Shown here: piece by piece, positions 11,891 through 22,893 of the stretch
How the letters are laid out: each line of letters starts with the position of its first letter
Position numbering within the stretch: position 1 is the stretch's first letter
NCBI GenBank assembly: GCA_002077065.1
Contig: NAJO01000009.1
Span: 434,001 to 498,000, forward strand
Direction: 5' to 3'
DNA: 64,000 nt
Source: Cryoendolithus antarcticus
Taxonomy: Eukaryota; Ascomycota; Dothideomycetes; Cladosporiales; Cladosporiaceae
Made by a program: the position numbers and the translations under genes
The notes under the pieces: generated by a model
Databases searched by the model: none
Seen by the model: the letters and a program-made list of their open reading frames with translations, nothing else
Told to the model about the DNA's origin: nothing

Positions 11891-12954
11891 TGTTATAAGT
11901 CCAGTGCTGCTCCGGCAGGTCCTTTCATGCCGATGGACCAGTGATGAACGCGGCTTTCTCCACCACTTCCATCTCTCGCCCAGTCAGATACGGCTTTTCG
12001 TGGCAATAGCAGCAGGTGAGGTTGAATATCTCCCATTCAGTCGCGTGAAGCGCGTTGATCTCCAAAAGTTGCTCCCCTCGGCTCAGCCCAATTCGGCAAG
12101 TCCGCTTAGTCACCTCTCTTGAGCTCCCCCATCAGACAGCGCCTCACCACGAGAGTCGCGCGCATGTTGCTAAGTACTGCAAGCCCAGCATGACGGTCAC
12201 CGAAACAGTGAAAGAGGCCATTGGGCTGGGCCATGATGCGCCAGTCTCATCATCGATTCGTATCACTCGCTCACTTTCCGCTCCGTCGAATAACTACTTA
12301 CACACCACTTCCCAGCTGCCACCCGCAAACAAATGTCCGATGCCCGCCTCCCTCTTCAATACCGCGACTCTTGCGCCAATCTCCTCATACCTCTGAACAA
12401 ATGCCGAGTGCAGAATTACTACATGCCTTGGACATGCACGGTCGGTCCTCGCAGATACTGAAGGTAGTGCATACTGGAGCTGACGAGGAGGCAGGATGAA
12501 CGCCACGGATATGAGAAGTGCCAGTACGAAGAGTTCAAGATACGTGTAAAGAAGATGGAGGAGCTGAGAGCAGAGCGGGGAGGCGAGAGGAGTAATTGAG
12601 GCCTTCATTGGGATATACCTCAGACGCACAGTCAGGAGGATGTACATAAGTGCAGGAGCAATGTCAAACCAATGACCTCAAAACCCTTGCTATCCAATCA
12701 CTGATTGGCTCTAAACCCTTGCCAGCCTTATGCAATTGCTTCGAGGGATTGAGCTCGCAACCGCATCTGCTGACAGCCGTCGAGCAGGGCGCAGGAACTC
12801 GGCTTCACACCTCGACATACCGTTTGCAGCCTGGCCTGCTTTCTTCAAACACCTGCTGACCTCCAAGGACCTAGCTGATAAGACTCTGCGCCGGCTGTAC
12901 TCCACCCTCAGCACCAGAGAAAGAAGCCAGCCCATCAACGTCACCCTCCTGCTC
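11891..12954. other. 1.06-kb gap, promoter side of NUP188
   Basis: This lies between the NUP188 start (11890) and the stop of the BRCT gene (12955), both on the minus strand. Frames are short (up to about 117 codons) and featureless. It should hold the NUP188 promoter and the BRCT-gene 3' untranslated region. I see nothing else. Confidence 0.5.
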
Positions 12955-14495
12955 CTACATCTTCCCGTCCTCGGCGAAGAACGACGCATGCTGAGTGAAG
13001 TCAGGGTCATCGAAATTGAAGTCGAAGGGATCGGATGGTGTGAACGTCTGACCCGGATCGTAGAAGTTCGTCGGAGGCTGGGTCTCGAAGTTGATCCCCG
13101 CGGACCAGTCATAGTTCTTATCTTGCGTCAAAGTGGCGTCAAAAGTCGGCAGGGAAGCGCCAAGCTGCTCAATCGTGGTGTTGGCGCTGAAATCACCTTC
13201 GGAGGGCTCTTTCCCTGGCTCTGCGGTGGCGCCAGTGAGGGAAGCGCCGTCGGATGGTTCGATAGGCGTCGCAGCAGAAAGCTCTTCCATCGGCATGGGC
13301 TGGAAGTCAGTCACGTTCGGCGACTTCGGTCTGACCGGCCAGCTGAGATTGGCGTTGTGGTCGTCGAAATCCAGCTCAATAGCACCTCCCGCATTGGCTC
13401 CCGGCACCTCTTCATCTCCCTGATACTTGAACATCCTCCTCTCGAGCTTGATCAGTTCACTGGACCTCCTCTCATCAGGCCCATGATTGCGATTCGCCCA
13501 GCGCACACCAGTCAGCTCGAGGAAGGCATTCTCGAAAAAACGCTTCGCAGTCGCGAGGCTCGCGCCGCTGCAGGCCATGATGTTGTTCCTCTTACGCAGC
13601 GGCGTGCCTTCGAAGTGGATGTTCGTGGAGTACTGCTTTGCGAATCCTGGGACGGGTTTGGACTCGTGGATCTGGAGCTGCGGCTCATGGTCAGTAAGTC
13701 TGTTCTACTCTCTCGCTCCGAACAATCGAAACATACCACCACAACCAGCACCTCCTCGCCCTTCTCAACCACGCCCTTGATCAACTTCGCACTCCACAGC
13801 ACCACCTGTCCCCTTCTTTCCCCTCCATCCCCAACATAAACTTTCCACTTCCCCCAGTACTCCTCTCCCGCTTTCGCATACCCTCCTCTGCGAAGTGCCT
13901 TGTACTCCTTACGCTTCTTCACATCATCATCACGTTTAAGCGCTAATCTGACCTTTTCCTCGAAAGCCTCCTTAGCTTCCAATCTCTCCCTCTGCTCCTG
14001 CGCAATAGCCAGCTTCCGCTCAACCTCCGGATTAAGGTACTCGTCCGTGGCCTCGAAGAAAGCGCCTGTCAACAGAGATGGCATACCACGACCTCTAGTC
14101 GAATCAGAAGTCTTGGCCGCCTTTGGGGCGAGGATCTTCTCCCACATATACAACCCCTCAGGCAACCGCTTCCGGCTATCCAGAGACTTTTCCAACCAAT
14201 CTGCGCCCAAGATCTTAATCAGCCCCTCTGGCTTCTCGCCTTCGCCTGCAGCTTCGCGGACCGCTTCATTGCGCTTCTTCGCCTCTGTGATGAGATCGTG
14301 TGGCGCCTGGTACATCTCCTTGGAACAGACTAGGTGGGTGGTGGCATCGCTGAGTTTGTTCGCGAGGAGAGTTCCGGAGCCGGCTTCGATCCAGCGGGGA
14401 ACGTCAGTTGTGCGACGCTTGGTGAGGTACTCGCAGTTGAGATTTGGCCAGAGAACGGAGATGTGGAGGTTGCGGAAGTGCTTGTCTTTTGCCAT
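12955..14495 (-). CDS. BRCT-domain protein, 493 aa
   Basis: Exon 1 is 13737-14495 and exon 2 is 12955-13677. The 59-bp intron (GTATGT, TTACTGAC branch point, CCGCAG) joins the frame after VLVVV and before LQIHESKPVPGF. The N-terminal 110 residues look like a BRCT module: a conserved opening strand (RNLHISVLWPNL), a TTHLVCSKE core and a WLEKSLDSRKRLPE ending typical of the BRCT Trp helix. A charged coiled-coil-like segment (about 150-210) follows, then a second folded part spanning the splice (KWKVYVGDGG, RRGQVVLWSAKLI, FAKQYSTNIHFEG, FFENAFLELTG) and an acidic disordered tail rich in Phe/Asp (DPFDFNFDDPDF). BRCT domains bind phosphopeptides in DNA-damage and replication complexes; the specific role here is unknown. 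A 369-codon antisense frame is a shadow. Confidence 0.75.
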
Positions 14496-14987
14496 GGTGA
14501 AGGAGTGGGGCGGTAGTGCGGGTGGGTTTTAGTGATTGGGGTATGGCTACAGGTAGGGCGAAAAGATGGAAGGGTTGATGTTGAGGTTGTGGAGTGGAAG
14601 GGGGAGAAGTAGAAGAAGGGGAGAAGTCTTATACTTACCTTACCGTCATAGGTTCCGTGGCATGTGATAGCACAGGCTCCCATGTCGCTTGCAAATGCTC
14701 AGCTGATGAATGCGTAGGCGAGTGAGTGAGGCCAAGTGAAGTCGGAAGCGTGAGGTCGACTCCCTGTCGGTCGTGCCTGCCCACGACGGCAAGAACATAT
14801 ATGATGAGCAAGATGTACAGGAAGCTGCGCGGATCGTACACATAGAATACAAAAGGTCAGCTGTGTTGCACCGTGTCAGTGTATACATCGCCGTGTACCG
14901 ATATTAGTCATGATTGCGACAATGCCTTAATCTCGCCTATACTTATGTAGACAGTGAAGTCGACAACTTCGCTTCTCATCAGACTAC
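14496..14987. other. 0.49-kb gap between the BRCT gene and trpC
   Basis: This holds the promoter and leader of the BRCT gene (right of 14495) and the 3' end of trpC. The short minus-strand frames here lack motifs. Just upstream of the BRCT ATG the coding strand is pyrimidine-rich, as in many fungal core promoters. Confidence 0.5.
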
Positions 14988-17306
14988 CTACCGGAAGCCC
15001 TTGGCAGCCTCCACAAACCGCCGTATCTTCGCCAGATCCTGTTCACCATCAGTCTCAACCCCACTACTAACATCCACCCCCACAATCCTCTCTCCTTCCA
15101 CCTTACCAATCTTCCCCAGCACCTCACTCACATTCTCCGGCGTCAAACCGCCAGCAAACAGCACCCTCAATCCCTCATCTCTCCTCAGCACGCCTTCCAC
15201 TTCACTGACATCCAGCTGCGCGCCGCTGCCGCCGCCGGACGAGTCTAGCAGAGGCACTGCATGTGCGCCACGAGTGCTGAGGCCAGCATCACCTGGCTTG
15301 AAAGAGCGAATGACGGGTACAGGGATTAGGCGTGCCCATTCGAGAGGTTCATTGCCGTGGAGCTGGACGATATCGAGGTTGAGTAGCTTTTGTTGCTGTA
15401 GGACGTAATCTAGCGATTGGTTCTGAAAGACGCCGACGAGGAGAGTGCGAGATGGGTGTTGTAGGAAGTGCGTGGTTGTGTGGGTGAAGTAGGATGAAGC
15501 CGTGTCTGGTTTTGACATGGCAGCAGAGCTGGAGGTGGTTCGTTTGCGGGTGTCATGAACTGTTTCAGAGATCGCGAGAGCAGTCTCGGTGCCCACACAG
15601 CGTTTGCGACCGGTCACGAGGATAATGCCAATCAGATCTGCGCCTGCTTCGATCGCTGCGCGGGCAGCTTCTGCGCTTCGAGTACCACATATCTTAACGA
15701 GCAGCTTAGCCACTTCCTTCTGTTGCACCTGCTGGGTATCGCCACCGAGCAGCTCGCCAATGAAACTTGTGGTATCTTTGGCGCGCATCAGAGCCTCACC
15801 CACCAGGACTGCGCCTACCCCGGTCTTCAAGTAGGGCTCGACATCTTGAGGCCCAGTGATCCCAGAAAGCGCACAGAGTATCGTATCTTTTGGCACCATC
15901 TCCATCAGTCGACTCGTCGTTTCCATATCGACATCAAAGGTGGTAAGATTGCGGTTGTTCACCCCGATCACCTTGGAGCCCAACTCAACTGCGATCTTCA
16001 TCTCATCGGCGGTGTTGACCTCAACGACAGCCTCCATGCCCAAAGATTGACCGTATTTGTACAGTCTTGTCAAAAGCTCGGTATCAAGCATCTTCACAAT
16101 GAGCAAGAAGGTGTCGGCGCCTGCCAGACGTCCTTCCAGGATCTGGTACTCGTTGAAGATGAACTCCTTCCGTAGCACTGCTGGGCGATTTGGCATCCCC
16201 TCCAGCGCTCGTCTGACCGATCGCAGACCGTCTATCGATCCCTTGAACCAATCCGGCTCTGTGAGGACGCTGATAGTGCTTGCGCCTGCCATGGCGTACG
16301 TTCGCGCTTGCGCCGCTGGATGTGCTGACAGCGATATGATACCCTTACTAGGCGACGCTCGCTTGATCTCAGCCATCAAGGATAATTTGTATGGCGACTG
16401 TCGTAAGCGAGCAGGGAAGTTGATCAGTTCAGGTGCAAGGTCCAAGTCATAGTCTGCTTGCAGGTCTTCAGGTCGATAGTCTGGCACGAGCTTCTGCGCA
16501 GACACGAGCTCTTTCCGGCGATCGTAGATGCGATCGAGAATGCTGCCCTTGCTGGACCCGTTGGACGTCCCGTTGGTGCCTTTCGTCGTGCCGTTAGTCT
16601 GTGGCTTCAACTGCTTCTGCAGCCGCTCGTTTTCAGCCCAAGTCCCGCCTTGCATGTGCAGAAAATTCTTCAGCATAGTTCTCCCGCCTGCGGTAAGTAT
16701 ACTTTCCGGGTGGAATTGCACGCCCTCCACAAGGAACTCCTTGTGGCGAACACCCATAATCACGCCTTTGCCGCCGTCTGGGCCTGCAGCAATCCAGGAT
16801 GAGACCTCGAGTACATCAGGTAGTGTTGGGTGAGTCCCGGCAAGTGAATGATACCTCGTCACGGGAAGATCCTGCGTGAGACCGGCGTAGACTCCCTTAC
16901 TATCATGACGAAGTGGCGAAGTCTTGCCGTGCAGTATCTCTCCCGTCTGCGACACTGTACCACCGAATACCGAGAAGATGCATTGCTCGCCCATACACAC
17001 TCCCAGTATCGGGATCCTGCCCGAAAAGTGCTTGATCGCATCCTTAGAAATTCCTGAGTCGGTCTCGGGATGGCCAGGTCCAGGCGAGACGACAAGCTGC
17101 GTCGGCTTGATGTCTATGAGCTCCTCGAGCGTGATCTCATCGTTGCGGTAGACCGTGACCGAGGCACCCTCCAGCACGAGATACTGGTAGACATTCCACG
17201 TGAAGGAGTCATAGTTGTCGATCAGAATCAGATTCGAGGCCGTGGCAATGGGCTCGGCGGCTTCTGGTTGTTGTGGTGAATGGTCAATTAGATCAATGTC
17301 CGGCAT
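14988..17306 (-). CDS. trpC: Trifunctional tryptophan biosynthesis protein (anthranilate synthase glutaminase / indole-3-glycerol-phosphate synthase / phosphoribosylanthranilate isomerase)
   Basis: This is an intronless 772-aa frame. I chose ATG 17306; the frame extends three codons upstream only through a TTG. Domains in order: glutamine amidotransferase (about 26-217) with the nucleophile elbow GVCMGEQ at C104 and H199/E201 in FHPES; an Asn/Gly/Thr-rich linker (about 235-255); indole-3-glycerol-phosphate synthase (about 256-525) with [12 protein letters not shown] and STISVLTEP; and phosphoribosylanthranilate isomerase (about 540-772) with [16 protein letters not shown] and [10 protein letters not shown]. 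The protein supplies ammonia to anthranilate synthase and carries out two later steps of tryptophan synthesis in the cytosol. This fusion is characteristic of ascomycete fungi. It is divergently transcribed from the Mbp1-type gene across 260 bp. I found no TGACTCA-type Gcn4/CPC1 site in that interval. Confidence 0.97.
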   Translation of the reverse strand: MPDIDLIDHSPQQPEAAEPIATASNLILIDNYDSFTWNVYQYLVLEGASVTVYRNDEITLEELIDIKPTQLVVSPGPGHPETDSGISKDAIKHFSGRIPILGVCMGEQCIFSVFGGTVSQTGEILHGKTSPLRHDSKGVYAGLTQDLPVTRYHSLAGTHPTLPDVLEVSSWIAAGPDGGKGVIMGVRHKEFLVEGVQFHPESILTAGGRTMLKNFLHMQGGTWAENERLQKQLKPQTNGTTKGTNGTSNGSSKGSILDRIYDRRKELVSAQKLVPDYRPEDLQADYDLDLAPELINFPARLRQSPYKLSLMAEIKRASPSKGIISLSAHPAAQARTYAMAGASTISVLTEPDWFKGSIDGLRSVRRALEGMPNRPAVLRKEFIFNEYQILEGRLAGADTFLLIVKMLDTELLTRLYKYGQSLGMEAVVEVNTADEMKIAVELGSKVIGVNNRNLTTFDVDMETTSRLMEMVPKDTILCALSGITGPQDVEPYLKTGVGAVLVGEALMRAKDTTSFIGELLGGDTQQVQQKEVAKLLVKICGTRSAEAARAAIEAGADLIGIILVTGRKRCVGTETALAISETVHDTRKRTTSSSAAMSKPDTASSYFTHTTTHFLQHPSRTLLVGVFQNQSLDYVLQQQKLLNLDIVQLHGNEPLEWARLIPVPVIRSFKPGDAGLSTRGAHAVPLLDSSGGGSGAQLDVSEVEGVLRRDEGLRVLFAGGLTPENVSEVLGKIGKVEGERIVGVDVSSGVETDGEQDLAKIRRFVEAAKGFR

Positions 17307-17566
17307 CTTGTCCAACTGTCGAGTCGCGTCACATGCACAAAGGTTATGTGTTTGCTCGAAAGTGAATGAGACAATTTATCGTAGCTTGCTCGTGACATTG
17401 TGCCGGGGAGCTTATTGCCGACTAACGCCGACGTGCGACCACTTTACGCGACCGTCGCGTCTTCCTCCACCACCTCACCTTGACCTCTACACACATTGCA
17501 ACATATTGTAACGGCATCGGCTACATACTATCGCTCGACGCGTTTACCATAGCTTAGGTCGCCAAG
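17307..17566. promoter_or_regulatory. Divergent promoter with four ACGCGA/T (MCB-like) motifs
   Basis: The 260 bp between the trpC ATG (17306, minus) and the Mbp1-type ATG (17567, plus) contain a perfect palindromic ACGCGT at 17538-17543, 23 bp before the ATG. They also contain ACGCGA at 17446-17451 and its complement TCGCGT at 17455-17460 and 17324-17329. ACGCGT is the MluI cell-cycle box recognised by the Mbp1-containing MBF complex in yeasts. Autoregulation of the Mbp1-type gene is inferred from position and motif count, not shown. Confidence 0.55.
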
Positions 17567-19741
17567 ATGACCGACAAAGTCTACTCCGCGACGTACTCGA
17601 ACGGTGCGCATAGATCCTGCTTTAGGTCGCGGTGTAGGTTGTTCTAATTTGTTCGCAGTGCCGGTGTACGAGTGCAATATCGACGGCAATCATGTGATGC
17701 GCCGCCGAGCCGACGACTGGATCAATGCGACCCACATCCTCAAGGTCGCAGAGTACGATAAGCCGTCACGTACGCGTATCTTAGAGCGAGAGGTGCAGAA
17801 GGGAGTACATGAGAAGGTGCAGGGAGGATACGGCAAATACCAAGGTAGGTCACGTGCACATGGGGGGCGGTGTGCCGAGGCGGCGCTTGATGTTGAGACG
17901 ACGTAGGTACCTGGATTCCTCTCGCAGAAGGTCGGTTGTTGGCAGAGCGCAACGGCGTGCTTGAAAAGATGAAGCCCATCTTCGATTACGTCCCCGGTGA
18001 CAAGACGCCACCGCCTGCGCCAAAGCACGCCACAGCAGCATCCGGTAAGCCTCGCACTGCTCGACAACCGGCACAACAGAGGAAGCCGGCAATCCGTAAG
18101 TCCAACCCAGCGCCTCGACAAGCAGCCGCACACTTATCGCCAGTAGCTACATACGCCGCGATGGACGCTCGTTATGAGCCAAATGATCCTCATATGCACG
18201 AGCGTGCTACGACTCCGAGCAATGAGACTGTCGCGTCGGAGTCAGTGTTTGATGGCTACGATACTCATCCCTACGGCTCATCTCGTAAGCGTAGACGCAT
18301 TGCAGATGATCCACAGGCGCAGGCAGACACGCAGCATCAGCTCTGGGCAGATGAGCTCCTCGACTACTATGTGCTGCTTGGCACTTCACCCGAGACAGCT
18401 CAGTCGCCTCCACAGCCTCCTGAGGGAGCTGATCTCGACAGACCAATCGATGATCAAGGTCACACTGCACTTCACTGGGGTGCTGCTATGGGCGACATTG
18501 ACATGGTGAAGAAGCTCATCCGCGACAACGCACAAATTGACGTCCAGTCACGCGCTGGCGAGACTCCACTGATGCGGTCAGTGAAGTTTTCTAACGTGTA
18601 CGAGAACATGAACATGGAGAGATTGTCTGCGCTTCTCATCAAGACAGTGAGCATGCAAGACTGGTCCGGCTGCAATGTCTTCCACCACATCGCCAACACG
18701 ACGACCAGTAAGAAGAAGTACCAGTGTGCTAGGTACTACATGGACTGCGTTCTGAATAACATGCAAGAAGTGCTCTCGCCGGACCAAGTGGAGCGCGTAC
18801 TTAATGAGCAGGACAACCAAGGTGATACTGCTATCACAATCGCAGCTCGCAACGGCGCACGCAAGTGCGTCCGCAGCTTGATTGGCCGCAATGCAGCTGT
18901 CGATATCCCCAACGGCATCGGTGAGACGGCAGATCAGCTGATCGTCGCGCTCAATCACCGCCGTCAAGAGCGTACTCGTCAGATGAGCTCCTCGCCTTTT
19001 CAGTCCGCAGAGCTACCGGGCTCCACGAGCGGTCCGTCACGCTATCGCGACATGCCCTTCGACCCACTGAATCCAGATCACGGCGCAGACGGTTCGAACG
19101 ACACAGACAATGCAGTCTTCAAATCCGAGCCGGCGCTCAATCTCACCGCGTCGATCATGCCTTCGCTATTCGCCAAAGCCCGTGAGCTGGCCATGAAGTT
19201 CGACAACGAGCTTGCAGAGAAGGACGCCGAGCTTGCGGAAGCTCAGCGAGTTGTTGACTTGCGCCGTGCTGAGCTCGAGCAGCTACGTCGGCAGGCTGAC
19301 AATCTGCGCATCCAGGAGCTTGAGCAGACAGCTGGAGGCGCGCAGACTGATGAGCAATTGATCGCACAACTCGAGACCCTCGAAGCAGAGTGCTTGTCCA
19401 TCGTCGAGGAAGAGCAGAAGCAAGCTCTCGCAGCCCAGCTCGCCACGCCCGCACCATCGGATCGCGCCACGTCCCCTACGCGAAACCTCGCCCCAGAGCA
19501 AATGCTCGAGACACAGATCTCCTACGCGCGGCAAGTTATTGAGCTCGCAAATCAGCGCAAGGAGCTCGTGAAGGTCGTGGTGAAGTCTATCTCTCTAGCT
19601 GGGGAGAACGATGGCAGGATCAGGGACTACAAGCGTCTCGTCACGAATGCGCTAGGCGTGGGAGAGGATGAGGTCGAGGGGCTGTTGCCGGAGATCGTGG
19701 CGGAGTTGGAGCAGGCTAGGGGGATGGAGGTCTGCACTTAG
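17567..19741 (+). CDS. MBP1: APSES (KilA-N) and ankyrin-repeat cell-cycle transcription factor, Mbp1 type
   Basis: Exons are 17567-17603, 17659-17844 and 17907-19741; introns are 55 and 62 bp. The product is 685 aa. The first exon encodes only 12 residues ([12 protein letters not shown]), matching the Mbp1 opening. The KilA-N DNA-binding domain spans about 14-105 ([31 protein letters not shown]), and both introns interrupt it at the usual places. Ankyrin repeats are at about 258-290 ([12 protein letters not shown]) and 378-411 ([12 protein letters not shown]). A coiled coil follows at about 490-550 ([12 protein letters not shown]), then a helical C-terminus for a Swi6-type partner. By homology to yeast Mbp1 it would be the DNA-binding subunit of MBF, driving G1/S genes through ACGCGT; such motifs occur in its own promoter. 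Swi4 is a less likely alternative, and StuA-type APSES proteins lack ankyrins. Confidence 0.92.
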
Positions 19742-20185
19742 GTGGGCGGACACTCCTATCCGCTTTGGCGGGCGAGTGTATTGGTGGTCGAGCGGCATCC
19801 GGAGTGCTTCCGTAATTGACCTTGTCCTTTCCCTAGGACTGAAGATACGGTTTACTGGAAAGTTGTGGATACCAACTCAAGTCAAGCGTTGAGCGGTGGC
19901 AAATGAGCGCATTCAGTCCAAATCCTATCACGCGAAGACATCATCTAAAATTGTGTCGCGAGCTTTTTTGAGCAAGCTCAGATTCGCGCGCACGATGGTA
20001 GGTGCAAATGACCGCCTGTTGTAGCTGCCTCAGTGGTAGTTCCGGATGGCAGGAGCACCAACAGGCATATCTCCTTTCCCCAACCCATCCTGACGGGGAA
20101 ACGTGAGCACTTCATCTCTTGCCTCGCGATGTATCTCGCAATTAACGTCCCGCTACTTACTGGAGATTGATCAGACGCCGGCGAC
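19742..20185. other. 0.44-kb intergenic region
   Basis: This holds the 3' flank of the Mbp1-type gene and the promoter of the next plus-strand gene. A minus-strand frame (19978-20247) overlaps the next start and shows no motif. Nothing else is seen. Confidence 0.5.
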
Positions 20186-20928
20186 ATGACCGTCAAGCCA
20201 TCACATCTCCGTGCCGATGGCGTTGACATTGTTGCGAGCGAACGCAAGACGGAACCCCTGACTCAGAGCACATCGACCACCGTCGGTGCGAAGACATTGC
20301 CTAAACCCAGTGGAGAGCTCAGCTGGCAAGGTGCAATCCCACTCTGCCCACAAACCAAGGCCCGGACGACTGACATTATAACAGAATGTTTCCTCATTGG
20401 CACCGGCTCGTTGCTAATTGTCGCCTTGTGCCTGGCCTACCCCGTCCACCTCATGCATAAAGCCATCACCACACCTCACACTCATCCCTTCGTCCTGAAC
20501 GTCACCCAGTATCCCAACATTGCCGCTTGCACTTCGCCCACCGAGCAAGGCCTCACCGGGTTCCTCTGGTCCAGTGACGAATGCAGGAACTGGGATCCCG
20601 CGAACACCGCAATGAACTTCACCTGGCTCCCTGACCACGATATCCACTGGCTTGAAGACTTCGGGCAATGCTCGATCTCGTTCTTTCACGACGCTGACTG
20701 TTCCAAACCGGCGTGGGTGCTGCACGATGTCGCGAAGAACGAAACGCTGGACAAGTGCTATGACTTGAGGAATACAAGCCGCGCAGTGTCAGCATGAAGT
20801 GTGAGAGGGATTGGAAGGCGTCGTTCTGCGAGAACGTGAACGGGGCCACGGAGCGCAAGCAAGGGTGTGATGAGTACGGAACATTCGGAAAATGGTACAG
20901 GAAGATTAAGCGAGCGTGGACCTACTGA
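20186..20928 (+). CDS. Single-pass membrane protein of unknown function, probable frameshift near the C-terminus
   Basis: The first frame runs from ATG 20186 to a TGA at 20795-20797 (203 aa). It has a Thr/Ser-rich N-terminus, one membrane segment at about 69-90 (LIGTGSLLIVALCLAYPV) and a Cys-containing region with potential N-glycosylation sites (NVT, NFT). It therefore looks like a type II or anchored secretory protein with an extracellular Cys-rich part. The neighbouring frame is open from 20764 through 20928 and carries a further Cys-rich, Trp/Tyr-containing tail (CERDWKASFCENV, QGCDEYGTFGKWY) of the same character. The two frames overlap at 20764-20797. A one-base frameshift or an unrecognised intron would join them into about 246 aa. 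I do not recognise the family. Confidence 0.5.
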
Positions 20929-21093
20929 ATGCGGTTGGTGGATAGCCAGCGGTGCTGCACAAGAGCGGTATGGGGAGAACCTAGGTGTGCGGTCGGTGTG
21001 AAGTCAACATGAGTTTCGACAGATTGTGTTACGAGGAGCATGGATCTCAGGGAGGAGGAGGAGCGTGATGCAGCATCGCACGAGATATGTCAC

Positions 21094-22318
21094 TCAATGC
21101 AGGAACCAGCTCGGCACCTCCGGTCCCCATACTGCGAGGCTCTCATCTCCAGCACTTCCCCACCCAACCGGCGTGTCCTCGTTTACCAGATCGCCGTCAG
21201 CATAATGCTCGATCATGTTGCCCGTCGTATCCCACCCTGTGCTAATGTCAGCGCATACTCAAATCACCCTCGCAGGCACACAACTCACAATAATCAAACA
21301 ATTGACTCCCCAAAATGTGCCTCCCAATCCCCCAAACACTAGTATACCCCTTCCCAGCCAACCACTGATGTCCCAAATGCTGCGTATCATAGTCATGCAC
21401 TTCAAAACTACAATGATGCACATGCGCCGTCTTATTCCCACTCATGAAGAACGTATGATGGTCCACCGGATCCGCTCCCCGATCAATGTGCAAGAACGCC
21501 GCAACGTCTTTCGTCGCTTTCCCGCTCGTGCCTTTGCTTGCCTCGTCCGGGAGAGGGATGTACAGGAAATCTGTGGGCGCGAGATTGAAGTTCTGCGTGT
21601 ACCATTGCAGTTGCTTGGGGAAATCTAGCACGCAGAGGCCGTAGTGGCCGAGTTTGTGCACTGCTGCTGGCCCGGGGGTGAAGCGGTTGAATTTTCGGAC
21701 GCGGGGTTTGTCTTCTGGGGCTTCGAAGTTGTAGATCACTTTTTCGGGGTACTCGCTTTTCTCTACTGGTGTTTGCCCGTAGAGTAAGTTTACCAAGAAG
21801 CCTTCAGGGTCCTGCAGTGTCACTAGCTTGCCGCCTCCTGGTGCGTCACCGAGATCTTGGATCTTGCCTGCGCCTGGTATCCGCGAGGCTTTCTCAAGCT
21901 CAGCTTCGGACTCGACTTCGAAGGTCCCGCCGAGGAATTTCTTCTCGCCTTTGACAGCGTAGTAGACGTATTGATCTGGCCCGTAGCCTCGATACCAGAT
22001 CTCTGTTTCTGTGCGTTTTGCGATATGCATGCCAAAGTCTCGGAGGAAGGTCGTAATCTCGTCCAAGTCAGGGTGTTGGTATCGCATATGCGCTAATTTG
22101 ACGATCTGGACGCGAGCGGAAGGGTCTATGTTGGACTTCTTGTACCATGTCGCCAGAGGCTCGGACTCGTCGCCTATGGCATCTTTGTCCGGTATCGATG
22201 CGCCGGCATTGGGGAGGAGGTCTACTGTAGTCTTGCTTCCATCTGCACCTGTGATAGTGACGGGTCTGTCTTGGCCGTGCTGGGCGGCGGTGCCGTTGGC
22301 GGGGGACGTATCAGCCAT
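21094..22318 (-). CDS. Extradiol dioxygenase-like protein (vicinal oxygen chelate / glyoxalase fold)
   Basis: Exon 1 is 21289-22318 and exon 2 is 21094-21236. A 52-bp intron (GTGAGT, GCTGACAT branch region, CACAG) splits a Trp codon in FDYWWD. The product is 390 aa. Two VOC modules are visible: about 73-185 (LAHMRYQHPDLDEITTF to DPEGFLVNLLYG) and about 220-360 (KLGHYGLCVLDF to the C-terminus). Candidate iron ligands are H225, H302 (HHCSFEV) and E353 (MIEHYAD); the last is encoded only by exon 2, so an unspliced reading loses it. The arrangement resembles catechol or homoprotocatechuate 2,3-dioxygenases, which cleave aromatic rings; the substrate here is unknown. No signal peptide. It is divergent from the Ada-type gene. 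Confidence 0.85.
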
Positions 22319-22893
22319 AGTCGAGGATGCTGTCGTGGTGTGGCTGGCTTTGTGTTGAACAGAAGCCTGGCAGTCCTACGAATAGTGCCATGATGAACCG
22401 CGAATATGCTTGGGTCATCCACGTTAGGCTCAGCCCCGCCGACGTGAGGTCGGCAGAGGAGATGGATCGGCAGTTGATGTCACTCCACATCGTCCACACG
22501 GAGTGTTGCCAAGAGGAGCTGGCCTCATGAAGCGCGAAAGATCTCCGTACAACTTATCTCGAAGACTCACTTCCACTGAATCTCAATTGGACCATCATGC
22601 CTCCAGAACGATTGTATTGAGTCATTCTAGGTGCATCACATTGGCGAGACTAGCGGTCCGAATGCGACTCCATACGACAATCGAATGAAATGTTCCCGCC
22701 TGAGGCTTCGCCATCAACGAGGTTGGTCAATTCGAGAGCAACGGCAGGGGTCAGCGCTGGACCGCATGCCACCATGTAGGTGATCGCTGCGCCCATCATA
22801 ACAATAAGGTATCTCTCTTTCACTCGCAAACCTCCGATTTCTCAAGTCATTCTAACTTATCCTGCTGTTACTCCAATCACTCCGAGGCTCAAG
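22319..22893. other. 0.57-kb divergent intergenic region
   Basis: This promoter region lies between the dioxygenase-like gene (minus) and the Ada-type gene (plus). In-frame codons exist from 22780 to 22893 upstream of the chosen Ada start, but they do not resemble the Ada family. No repeats or motifs stand out. Confidence 0.45.

Noticed and set aside
12730..13839. 369-codon plus-strand frame opposite the BRCT gene
   Set aside because: The minus strand carries a BRCT-like domain and a well-formed intron over the same interval; this frame is Arg/Leu-rich and featureless.
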